From Desulfurococcales archaeon (lineage in GTDB: Archaea > Thermoproteota > Thermoprotei_A > Sulfolobales > WANQ01), in contig JALVFK010000045.1 of assembly GCA_027030065.1 (NCBI GenBank), forward strand, positions 1 through 39,295: a stretch of 39,295 nt of DNA. The letters run 5' to 3'. Positions 25,539 to 32,580 of the stretch are shown one piece after another (position 1 is the first letter of the stretch; the number at the start of each line of letters is the position of its first letter). The notes under the pieces were generated by a model, which was given only the letters and a program-made list of their open reading frames with translations, made no database searches and was not told the origin of the DNA. The position numbers and the translations under genes are program-made.

Positions 25539-26941
25539 GGAGACTATTTGGGACAGCTGGTATTAGAGCTACCTATTTGAAAACAATAACTCCGGAACTA
25601 GCATTTAATATAGGTTTATCTATAGCTAAATACGTCGGCAACGAAGGCCACATAGTAATAGGTCATGATACAAGAACTACTTCACCATTACTCTCTTTAT
25701 CTGTAGCATCGGGAGCAATGAGTGGTGGATTAAATGTATTATTTCTCGGTCTAACACCTACACCAGTGGTAGCCTATGGTACTAGGAAACTACATGCAAG
25801 AGCTGGCATCGTTGTAACAGCAAGCCACAATCCTCCAACCGATAACGGCTTCAAAGTATTTGACGAAAACGGTATGGAATATACTGTTCCCATGGAGCTA
25901 GAATTGGAGGAACTCATATACAGTGTAAGCAACAATTACTATGTTCCATGGCACAAAGTAGGCAATATAGAAAACATACATCTAGTAAACGATTACATCA
26001 ATGATATTCTAGAAAAACTAGATACCAAGAAGAGAAGAGAACCTAAAGTAATAGTTGATTGTGCTAATGGAACCGCGTACAATGTTACACCGATCATCCT
26101 TAGATCAATGGGAGCAAAAGTAATCACATCCAACTGTCAACCCGATGGATTCTTTCCTGGAAGAGAACCAGAACCACGCCCAGACGTTCTAAACTACCTA
26201 AACTATCTATTAAAGGATTTGAACAGTGAAATAGCTCTCGCTCACGATGGAGATGCAGATAGACTAAGCGTAATAACGAGAAAAGAAGGATTCATACGCC
26301 AAGACAGAATAATCGCTCTCTTTGCTAAATTAAAACTCGAAAAACACGGTAAGGGCTTAATAATATCATCAATAGATACTGGAAGAGTACTAGATGACGT
26401 AGTCGAGAAATATGGTGGAAAACTAATAAGATGGAAACTGGGTAAAACACATGAAAAATTAAAGGAGCATCCTAACGCTTTACTTGCTGCAGAACCTTGG
26501 AAGCTTATAGACCCAGAATGGGGGCTGTGGGTAGATGGCATATATCAAGCAGCATTCATAGGAAAACTAATAATAGAAATTAGTGAATTAGATGAACTAT
26601 TAAAAGACATACCCGATTATCCCTTAGCTAGGTTTTCTTTAAAAGTAGATGAGAGTTCACGAGACAAAGTTTATGATTTAATCACTAAGAAAATCATGGA
26701 ACACTATAAGAATCCTATTAAAATAACAACAATAGATGGAATACGTTTAGACTTCGAAGATAAATCATGGATACTTGTTAGGAAGAGTGGTACTGAACCA
26801 AAAATAAGATTCTATATAGAGGCGTTAACTTTAGATAAGTTAAAGGATATTGTAAAAACTATTATAAACATAATAAATAAGGCGGCATCAGAGATTAATG
26901 TAAAGATAAAACACTTAGAGGGGGTAGAATCATTCCTCTAA
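25535..26941 (+). CDS. glmM: Phosphoglucosamine mutase/phosphomannomutase
   Basis: This is an alpha-D-phosphohexomutase of 468 residues. In the amino-sugar route it converts glucosamine-6-phosphate to the 1-phosphate. The N-terminal FGTAGIR is a family hallmark. The phosphoserine is Ser97 in TASHNPPTDNGFK, the Mg2+ loop is DGDADR (238-243), and the phosphate-binding loop is RKSGTEPKIRFY near the C-terminus. Substrate preference among glucosamine, mannose and glucose cannot be settled by sequence. glmS and a GlmU-like enzyme within 9 kb favour glucosamine. The start is TTG, overlapping the THUMP stop as TTGA. The end overlaps the convergent arfA by 12 bases. Confidence 0.9.
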   Translation: MRRLFGTAGIRATYLKTITPELAFNIGLSIAKYVGNEGHIVIGHDTRTTSPLLSLSVASGAMSGGLNVLFLGLTPTPVVAYGTRKLHARAGIVVTASHNPPTDNGFKVFDENGMEYTVPMELELEELIYSVSNNYYVPWHKVGNIENIHLVNDYINDILEKLDTKKRREPKVIVDCANGTAYNVTPIILRSMGAKVITSNCQPDGFFPGREPEPRPDVLNYLNYLLKDLNSEIALAHDGDADRLSVITRKEGFIRQDRIIALFAKLKLEKHGKGLIISSIDTGRVLDDVVEKYGGKLIRWKLGKTHEKLKEHPNALLAAEPWKLIDPEWGLWVDGIYQAAFIGKLIIEISELDELLKDIPDYPLARFSLKVDESSRDKVYDLITKKIMEHYKNPIKITTIDGIRLDFEDKSWILVRKSGTEPKIRFYIEALTLDKLKDIVKTIINIINKAASEINVKIKHLEGVESFL

Positions 26942-27649
26942 TATAATAATTTTGTTCTGAACTCCCTCTTTCCTCATTAAACGTATAGTGTCAAGAGCTT
27001 TTGAAGCAAGCTCCATGGCTTTTCGCGCAGTATATGCTATACCCACTCCTACCTTTAGATCGTCTCTTGAAATAATCTCTTTCAAGTTCTCTATCTTAGT
27101 GGGTGAAAAGAATGATACAATGTTGTCGCCTCCCAAATACTGCGTTATACCCCCTATGTTTTTCATTTTTAAACTTATATCGATACATAATTCCTCTATC
27201 TCAATAAAGGTATCATAGACGCTTACGGATTCTATTTTCCTAGTAAAACTATTTATATCAAAATGTGCCGCTGCTATCCTAGAGTCAACCCTATTATTAC
27301 AATCATCTATACAAAAGGTGTTATCACATTTTCTTAAAGCTTGAGTAGCTTTCATTTGAGCCTTGTATGGTGTTTCTTCACAGGATACAGCTAATTTTAG
27401 AGGAACAGGTGATATCCTAGCTAGTTTTGAAATAATATTCTTAGATTCCTCCATATCCACGTTATTTAGTATTAATACATAGTAATCATAGCGTAGAGGT
27501 AGGACAAAGCCGTTTATTCTAGAAAATTCTTCTTGAAGAAACTTATATAGTCCAGATTGAATGCTTTGTATAATCCATTCTCTATCACTTCCTAGTTCTT
27601 CCGTCCACTCTCTATAACCTATTAGCTCTAGTACCCCTATTCTCACCAA
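26930..27649 (-). CDS. arfA: GTP cyclohydrolase III (ArfA type)
   Basis: This enzyme opens the GTP imidazole ring to give a formylamino-pyrimidine phosphate, the archaeal entry to riboflavin and F420. The 239-residue protein has two ferredoxin-like halves, and the family signature is visible in both. Half one has the N-terminal IGVLELIGYREWTEELGSDRE and the ETPYKAQMKATQALRK segment. Half two has AHFDINSFTRK and the GGDEF-like YLGGDNIVSFFS (about 190-201), which places metal and nucleotide. It is the last gene of the ribB-ribC-ribH-arfA cluster, 23 bases after ribH. It overlaps convergent glmM by 12 bases. Confidence 0.9.
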   Translation of the reverse strand: MVRIGVLELIGYREWTEELGSDREWIIQSIQSGLYKFLQEEFSRINGFVLPLRYDYYVLILNNVDMEESKNIISKLARISPVPLKLAVSCEETPYKAQMKATQALRKCDNTFCIDDCNNRVDSRIAAAHFDINSFTRKIESVSVYDTFIEIEELCIDISLKMKNIGGITQYLGGDNIVSFFSPTKIENLKEIISRDDLKVGVGIAYTARKAMELASKALDTIRLMRKEGVQNKIIILEE

Positions 27650-27672
27650 TTCCTTTCCCTAATATGTCTTGC

Positions 27673-28140
27673 TCATTCTATTATTACTAGATTCTTGGTT
27701 TCTACACTAGTCTTATCAAGCTTTCTTATACGATTTACAAGTTTTACTGCTGCTTCAACAGCTCTTCTAGCATATTCTTCAACTCTTTCTAATGCCTGCA
27801 TCCTACTTGCACCAGGCCCTATAATACCCAATGTTACTGGTTTATCATATTCTAGGCTTAGATCCATAATACGGCGGGCTACTTGATGAGCGACAACCTC
27901 GTCATGTTTAGTTTCTCCCTGAACTACTGCACCAAGCGTAACAACACCATCTATATCGTTTCTTGATAAAAGTTTCTTTACAGCTAGCGGCATATCAAAC
28001 GAGCCTGGTACCTTAACTACAACCTTTACCTCTACACCGAGGAAGTCGGCATGACTTAAAGCCTTTTGTAACATCAGATATGTGATATCATAGTTAAACT
28101 CGGATACCACTATACCTAAACGAACTCTTTCATTACTCAT
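27673..28140 (-). CDS. ribH: 6,7-dimethyl-8-ribityllumazine synthase
   Basis: Lumazine synthase condenses the ribitylaminopyrimidine with dihydroxybutanone phosphate. It has 155 residues from the ATG at 28140, which follows GGTGTGG by about 3-6 bases; a GTG at 28149 lies inside that site. Family landmarks are [69 protein letters not shown], including the catalytic histidine in KHDEV. It sits between ribC and arfA on the same strand. The 70-base gap from ribC carries weak TATA-like sequence (TATAGTATATTAG on the minus strand), so it may have its own promoter. Confidence 0.94.
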   Translation of the reverse strand: MSNERVRLGIVVSEFNYDITYLMLQKALSHADFLGVEVKVVVKVPGSFDMPLAVKKLLSRNDIDGVVTLGAVVQGETKHDEVVAHQVARRIMDLSLEYDKPVTLGIIGPGASRMQALERVEEYARRAVEAAVKLVNRIRKLDKTSVETKNLVIIE

Positions 28141-28210
28141 TAACCACACCGCTATCTAGTACCTACTAATATACTATATGTTTGTAGGTTTAACCCAGTT
28201 AAAATATTAT

Positions 28211-28678
28211 TCATGTCTCCAAAGGACCCACATCGGGTCTTCCTTGTCTACGTCCCTTACCAGCCCAACGTGAAAGCGTTTCACCACCTTTCAGTAGTGC
28301 TATGAGGTTATGTGCATGTTTTCTAGCTCTGTCAATTGCTATTTGCACCAGCTCTTTCTCATCGCTACTCTCGTCCTCGTGAACTGTAACATCTATAACA
28401 TGTTTATTTGTTAATAATTGAACTAAGATTATACCCATACTTGACGCAAGATAACTATACTTATCTGTCTGAGTTTTACCCACCCATCCAAGAGTAATAA
28501 CTATATCGCAACCATATTCCTCGATTAGCTTCTTTGCTGCTACTGGTATGTCCTTTATGCCTGGTACTGTATACCGGATTATCCTAGCATTTGGTAGATT
28601 ATTCTTTATTTCTTCCACTACTATTTTAGCCATATCAACTCGAGAGAAAGTAGTATCAACAATTCCTATTTTGTACAT
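28211..28678 (-). CDS. ribC: Archaeal riboflavin synthase
   Basis: This is the archaeal-type riboflavin synthase, a paralogue of lumazine synthase unrelated to bacterial RibE. It dismutates two lumazines to riboflavin. The 155-residue protein shows YKIGIVDTTFSRVDMAKIVVEEI, YTVPGIKDIPVAAKKLIEE and TLGWVGKTQTDKYSYLASSMGIILVQLLTNKHVIDVTVHEDE. The C-terminal LSRWAGKGRRQGRPDVGP is also typical. The ATG overlaps the ribB stop (TAATG arrangement), showing translational coupling. Confidence 0.94.
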   Translation of the reverse strand: MYKIGIVDTTFSRVDMAKIVVEEIKNNLPNARIIRYTVPGIKDIPVAAKKLIEEYGCDIVITLGWVGKTQTDKYSYLASSMGIILVQLLTNKHVIDVTVHEDESSDEKELVQIAIDRARKHAHNLIALLKGGETLSRWAGKGRRQGRPDVGPLET

Positions 28679-29370
28679 TATTGTTCACTCCTACGCCAAT
28701 AGTTAATAATGCTTTCCCCATCTATTATTACAATATCATTCTTCTTAGCATATTGAAATGCCTTCTCAAGACTCAAAGATTCACCTTTATCAAGCATTTC
28801 GGCTAATACAATACTAGGTACTAGACTTGCCAACAATGCCAATGTCGTACTCAACTCTGTATGACCTCGTCTCTTATCTAGACCCCTTGATAAGAGTATA
28901 GGAACATGCCCTGGAGCCATAAACTCATTATAGAACATTTTTCTCGCTTTCTCTACGTTATTGTTCCATATTTCCGTAAATACTTCGTGTAGCTTCCTTA
29001 TTGTTAAAGCTCTATCCTTATCATTTATTCCTGTTCTTACATTGATATAATTTACCCATAAACTAAAAGCTGGTGGATCACCATAGCCTAGTCTTCTTGT
29101 CGCCATTTCCCTATAATTTTCATGACTACTCAATATGTCGGCTATGAACTTTAAGTCTATTCTTTCCGCTAGACTATATAGCGAAGCATAGCATATTAAT
29201 CCTCCAGCTTCCATTCGTAGCTTATATATTTTCTCATAATCTATTGCACCAGCATAGAAGACCATGTCTACTTCTTCTTCACGTCCCTTTGCATCAAATA
29301 TTAAGACAGGATTCCCTCTTTTAAGTTCTTCAATTGCTTCACTTATAGTATTAAAACGCATCGCTACCAT
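28678..29370 (-). CDS. ribB: 3,4-dihydroxy-2-butanone 4-phosphate synthase
   Basis: This enzyme makes the four-carbon unit of riboflavin from ribulose-5-phosphate. The protein has 230 residues and is monofunctional, with no GTP cyclohydrolase II fused. Recognisable parts are FNTISEAIEELKRGNPVLIFDAKGREEEVDMVFYA (acidic metal loop), RTGINDKDRALTIRKL, PGHVPILLSRG and RRGHTELSTTLALL. The ATG at 29370 or one three codons later may be used. It heads the riboflavin operon, and the 56 bases ahead of it contain a perfect palindrome flanked by direct repeats, a likely control region. Confidence 0.93.
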   Translation of the reverse strand: MVAMRFNTISEAIEELKRGNPVLIFDAKGREEEVDMVFYAGAIDYEKIYKLRMEAGGLICYASLYSLAERIDLKFIADILSSHENYREMATRRLGYGDPPAFSLWVNYINVRTGINDKDRALTIRKLHEVFTEIWNNNVEKARKMFYNEFMAPGHVPILLSRGLDKRRGHTELSTTLALLASLVPSIVLAEMLDKGESLSLEKAFQYAKKNDIVIIDGESIINYWRRSEQ

Positions 29371-29373
29371 CCC

Positions 29374-29442
29374 AAAACACTATTTTAACGTAGTGTAATT
29401 AGATTACACCACAGTCGCTTAAAACACTATTTGTTTAACGTA
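29374..29442. repeat. Two direct repeats flanking the ribB palindrome
   Basis: AAAACACTATTTTAACGTA (29374-29392) recurs at 29421-29442 with three extra bases (TTG) after AAAACACTAT. The copies flank the 17-bp palindrome. The distal copy overlaps the stop codon of the neighbouring surface-protein gene. They may be regulator half-sites or the trace of a local duplication. Confidence 0.55.
29393..29409. promoter_or_regulatory. 17-bp perfect palindrome ahead of ribB, candidate operator
   Basis: GTGTAAT-TAG-ATTACAC has perfect 7-base arms, with one further matching pair (29391/29411) beyond a mismatch. It lies 23-39 bases before the ribB start codon, within the promoter region. A flavin-responsive repressor such as an RbkR-type regulator is a candidate binder, but the motif match is not established. 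Confidence 0.55.
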
Positions 29443-30287
29443 TTATTTATTCGAATCCACAAGATCAATGATAAAAATAATAGGATCGTAGCAAAGATAA
29501 ATAAGGGATCCAAGAATATCTTGATCAAACTAGCGGTCATAGAATTTCTATTCAAAGTATTTCCCGTAATCGGCGTATAAATAGATACAGAAATATATGA
29601 AGTATTATTTGCCCCTACAATTCTAGTGTACGATCCTTCTACATTTTTATTAATTCTCGTTTTCTCTTCTAATACTAAAACTAGTTTAAGAACCCCCTTA
29701 TTTACATATAATAAGGCTTTTATAATATCATTGCTATGAAACTCTATAAAGGGTAAGCGGCCTTTCTCATAGTTTAAGCTCAGATATAGAGAACTATCCT
29801 CTATTTTTAGAGATGCAATATTTGTAATGTCTCTCTTTATCCCTTTAGATAATAAATACACGGATTCAACTGATGCATTCAAAATAGTATTATTTTCGAA
29901 TTCCATTAACATTAACAAGGCCTCACCAGAAGCTAGCTTTTCTTTAGCTACGGAAACCTCATGTACGGTTATGTTTATGTTAGATACAAAAAGTATAAGC
30001 GAATTACTGGTGAATATTGATGATACATATAACTGGTCATAATCGTTTATTCTAATACATGCTTTATAAAACTGCTTTAAGCATACACTTACTGGTTTAG
30101 GTAATATTAACAATCTACTTGATTCAACCTCAAGACTTTTGTTACCATTATAGTAAATCGTCACTGGAATGTTGGGTTTAATACTCACGGTAATGTTCTC
30201 ATTCTCAGCTAAGACCATGATGCAAGACAACAGGCACATGATAAGTACAAAAAATATTATTCCTCTATTTAGAAGTTGTTCGATCAT
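29427..30287 (-). CDS. Predicted cell-surface protein with C-terminal anchor
   Basis: I do not recognise a family. The 286 residues show a signal-peptide-like start (GIIFFVLIMCLLSCIMVLAEN, about 9-29), a beta-rich ectodomain and a C-terminal membrane segment (IFATILLFLSLILWI, about 264-278) followed by a short basic tail. Several N-X-S/T sequons (for example NIT, NKS, NAS, NTS) suggest N-glycosylation outside the cell. Two cysteines (about 68 and 76) could form a disulfide. Ahead of it the gap to the divergent DUF2208-like gene is 80 bases. It is followed by ribB on the same strand, but ribB has its own control region. Confidence 0.75.
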   Translation of the reverse strand: MIEQLLNRGIIFFVLIMCLLSCIMVLAENENITVSIKPNIPVTIYYNGNKSLEVESSRLLILPKPVSVCLKQFYKACIRINDYDQLYVSSIFTSNSLILFVSNINITVHEVSVAKEKLASGEALLMLMEFENNTILNASVESVYLLSKGIKRDITNIASLKIEDSSLYLSLNYEKGRLPFIEFHSNDIIKALLYVNKGVLKLVLVLEEKTRINKNVEGSYTRIVGANNTSYISVSIYTPITGNTLNRNSMTASLIKIFLDPLFIFATILLFLSLILWIRINNTLNK

Positions 30288-30367
30288 TGTGTTTATACCT
30301 GATTATTTCCTAATTAGTTCTGTGTTCCCTCTTCAACAATGTTTTTAACTAGCAAAGATATTTATAA

Positions 30368-31150
30368 ATGCTAGACATTATTATCCTTGCTAACAACGTA
30401 GTAGGGGAGAAACGAGAGGTGCCTTCACGCACACTAGTAAGATCACTGCTAATGAGCCAGGTATTTGCAATAGTATTTTCCTTAGTAGCCGCTTTTGCTC
30501 CTCAATATTTTTGGTTACTTGTAATAGCATTCATGCTAATAATACCTTTCACCATGGGATTCAGTGCCTTAAAGGCACGCGCTACTGGCAAATATAAGGA
30601 GATCGTAAATGCGAGGCGCTTGTTTAAGGAAGACAATGCTATGGATCTAGCAATGCGTGATCCCAAACTTTCAAGTGAACTCGGTCAGCAGATGAAAATG
30701 ATGCTGTATTCCTTTGTCACGCTACCATTATTTATCGTTGTATCAATGGGTTATCGAAGCTACGTGCTACCATATTTCCAAAATAGCAGTGACATAGTAA
30801 TAAGGTTCCTCGGATTTCTAATAATGTACGAGATATTCGTGGGAATAGGTCGCCTAGTACAAGCACTTATGATGAGAAAAACTGGTTTCACGCTAATGAT
30901 ACCACAGAAGTACATCATCACCGAGAAGGGGGTAATCGGTAAGGGAGTAACATTGACCTTCCCCTTGAAAAACTATAAGATTGAAGTAAACTATAGGAGA
31001 AAATTTGTACAACTTGTTCCAACAAAGACTGGTGGACGTATTAAAACTATTACCAGATTCTATACAAAAGATGTTGAACGATTAAAGAAGATACTAGAGA
31101 AATACGCGTTAGAAACCACATCCCTGGAATCTTCGGAGGAAAAGTCTTAA
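30368..31150 (+). CDS. DUF2208-like archaeal membrane protein
   Basis: This is a membrane protein with about four hydrophobic segments (30-48, 50-68, 110-130 and 145-165). A C-terminal cytoplasmic domain (about 175-250) has KYIITEKGVIGKGVTLTFPLKNYKIEVNYRRKFVQL. It resembles archaeal DUF2208 proteins of unknown function; this is a recollection of the family pattern, not a search result. The start is uncertain. A strong TATA box, TTTATAAA (30361-30368), overlaps the ATG. Transcription from it would begin near 30388, and the GTG at 30419, 9 bases after GGGGAG, would then be the start. A weaker upstream TTTTTAAC would permit the leaderless ATG listed. Confidence 0.75.
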   Translation: MLDIIILANNVVGEKREVPSRTLVRSLLMSQVFAIVFSLVAAFAPQYFWLLVIAFMLIIPFTMGFSALKARATGKYKEIVNARRLFKEDNAMDLAMRDPKLSSELGQQMKMMLYSFVTLPLFIVVSMGYRSYVLPYFQNSSDIVIRFLGFLIMYEIFVGIGRLVQALMMRKTGFTLMIPQKYIITEKGVIGKGVTLTFPLKNYKIEVNYRRKFVQLVPTKTGGRIKTITRFYTKDVERLKKILEKYALETTSLESSEEKS

Positions 31151-31176
31151 AAATATTTTTAATTTATTAAAAAAGG

Positions 31177-31434
31177 TTATCGTAGTCTGACTTCCATCAA
31201 CGGCTTTAAACCCAATAATACTTTTTGATATTTTAACTTCCTCTTTACTACTTTTATCTTAAGACTGTTGGCATTGTGTTCTAGGAACAATACCTCGTCA
31301 TCAACACGGTAACCGCATCTAGGGCATCGATAGAAGTATGTTATCCTCCTTAAACCATCACTCATATTCTCGGTCTCAGCCATGTACTCCAAGTTTATGC
31401 CACATCTTGGGCATATCAGTATTGTCCTCCTCAA
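31177..31434 (-). CDS. Small double-CxxC zinc-ribbon protein
   Basis: This is an 85-residue zinc-ribbon protein. CPRCG at residues 8-12 and CPRCG at 37-41 would bind one Zn2+. Between them lies a loop with GLRRITYFYRC. The basic C-terminal half (NANSLKIKVVKRKLKYQKVLL) could contact nucleic acid. Partners and function are unknown. The start is a TTG preceded by GAGGTGAAG. The TATA-like AATTATAATATAG (31454-31466, minus strand) is about 25 bases from the start. It is divergent from moaA across a 165-base region rich in palindromes. Confidence 0.75.
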   Translation of the reverse strand: MRRTILICPRCGINLEYMAETENMSDGLRRITYFYRCPRCGYRVDDEVLFLEHNANSLKIKVVKRKLKYQKVLLGLKPLMEVRLR

Positions 31435-31466
31435 TTATCTTCACCTCACTTAGCTATATTATAATT

Positions 31467-31484
31467 CCTCCTTGCCTCAGGAGG
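31467..31484. repeat. Palindrome CCTCCT/AGGAGG
   Basis: CCTCCT (31467-31472) and AGGAGG (31479-31484) form a 6-bp stem with a 6-base loop. The overlapping GCCTC-AG-GAGGC (31474-31485) is a second way to fold. It lies upstream of the TATA element of the zinc-ribbon gene, where an activator or repressor could bind. Confidence 0.45.
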
Positions 31485-31523
31485 CTATGGCTGGAACAAT
31501 GGTTTACTGCCCCAGTGTCTTCA

Positions 31524-31543
31524 AAGTAATCCTTAAATTACTT
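31524..31543. repeat. Palindrome AAGTAAT/ATTACTT
   Basis: This is a perfect 7-base inverted repeat with a 6-base centre in the moaA/zinc-ribbon intergenic region. It has no flanking gene end to terminate, so a protein-binding site is more likely than a terminator. Confidence 0.45.
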
Positions 31544-31557
31544 CTGTGGAAATTAAG

Positions 31558-31569
31558 TTTTCGCGAAAA
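31558..31569. promoter_or_regulatory. 12-bp palindrome just upstream of the moaA TATA box
   Basis: TTTTCGCGAAAA is a perfect 12-base palindrome, 8 bases ahead of the TATA box TATAAAA (31578-31584) of moaA. The GC core stands out in this AT-rich gap. The position next to the BRE suggests control of moaA initiation by an unknown regulator. Confidence 0.5.
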
Positions 31570-31605
31570 TAGTTTACTATAAAACAGTAAATGCTGTGAA
31601 TGTAT

Positions 31606-32532
31606 ATGTTAAGAGACTTATGGGGTAGGCCTCTAACAACATTAAGGATTAATGTTACAAGTAGATGTAATTTCTCATGCATATTCTGTCATAGAGAAGG
31701 GGAAAGAGAGCCTTGGAATAAAGAGGACTTAGTGCTAGATGATTTCGCGGTAATAGCTGAGGCCGCTTATCGTGTAGGTATTAAGAAGTTCAAACTAACT
31801 GGTGGCGAACCACTTGTTAGAAAAGATATTGTGAAAGTTGTTAAAATTATAAACGAGTATGGCCGACCTAGAGATATATCAATGACAACCAATGGTAGTC
31901 TCTTAGAAGAGTTTGCCGAAGCATTAAGAGAAGCTGGACTACAGCGTGTTAATGTAAGCCTACATAGCCTTCACCCCAAGAGGTTCGAATACATAACCGG
32001 GCGAAGTATGCTAGATAAAGTAGTTAGGGGAATTAGAAAAGCAAAAGATGTTGGAATGTCTGTTAAGATAAATACAGTAGTACTTAAAGGATTTAATAAA
32101 AGAGAGTTGGAGAGCCTCATAGATTTCGCCAGCAAACATGGAACAGATATCCAGTTAATAGAGTTGCAGCCCGTGGGATTAGGAAGAAAACTCTTCAACG
32201 ATTACTATCAATCCCTAGAAGAGATAAGAGAATTACTTTTTGAAATGAGCACGAAAACCACTATAAGGGTCGAGCAACACTACAGAGACATATTCATTGT
32301 AGGAAACGTAAGAATAGAACTTATCAGAGCATACAATAACCACTTATTCTGTATGGGGTGCAATCGAGTTAGAATCACAAGTAATGGAGTTATACTGCCC
32401 TGCATTATGCGTGAGACCGGCATATCACTTATAGACATACTTCACTCAAATAAAACCTTCGAAGAAAAAGTAAGAGAAGTGCAATCACGTCTAATGCTCG
32501 CCAACTTACTACGAAGGCCCTTCTATAAATAA
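31606..32532 (+). CDS. moaA: GTP 3',8-cyclase (molybdenum cofactor synthesis)
   Basis: MoaA starts pterin cofactor synthesis by rearranging GTP to 3',8-cyclo-GTP, needed for the tungstopterin of AOR. The protein has 308 residues. The radical SAM cluster is Cys21-X3-Cys25-X2-Cys28 (CNFSCIFC), followed by KLTGGEPLVRKD and MTTNGSLL. The second cluster, CMGC-X13-C (CMGCNRVRITSNGVILPC), is also intact, which separates it from other radical SAM proteins. The C-terminus stops at RRPFYK without the final GG found in bacterial and human MoaA. The ATG at 31606 is favoured over 31600, because it lies 25 bases from the TATA box at 31578-31584, a leaderless arrangement. Confidence 0.92.
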   Translation: MLRDLWGRPLTTLRINVTSRCNFSCIFCHREGEREPWNKEDLVLDDFAVIAEAAYRVGIKKFKLTGGEPLVRKDIVKVVKIINEYGRPRDISMTTNGSLLEEFAEALREAGLQRVNVSLHSLHPKRFEYITGRSMLDKVVRGIRKAKDVGMSVKINTVVLKGFNKRELESLIDFASKHGTDIQLIELQPVGLGRKLFNDYYQSLEEIRELLFEMSTKTTIRVEQHYRDIFIVGNVRIELIRAYNNHLFCMGCNRVRITSNGVILPCIMRETGISLIDILHSNKTFEEKVREVQSRLMLANLLRRPFYK

Positions 32533-32580
32533 CAAAGTATTATAAGAACAGTACTCTCTCATATATCAGGGAATTAAAAC

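Noticed and set aside
31975-32000. TTCGAAT-like tRNA B box
   Set aside because: It is inside the moaA coding frame and has no cloverleaf around it.
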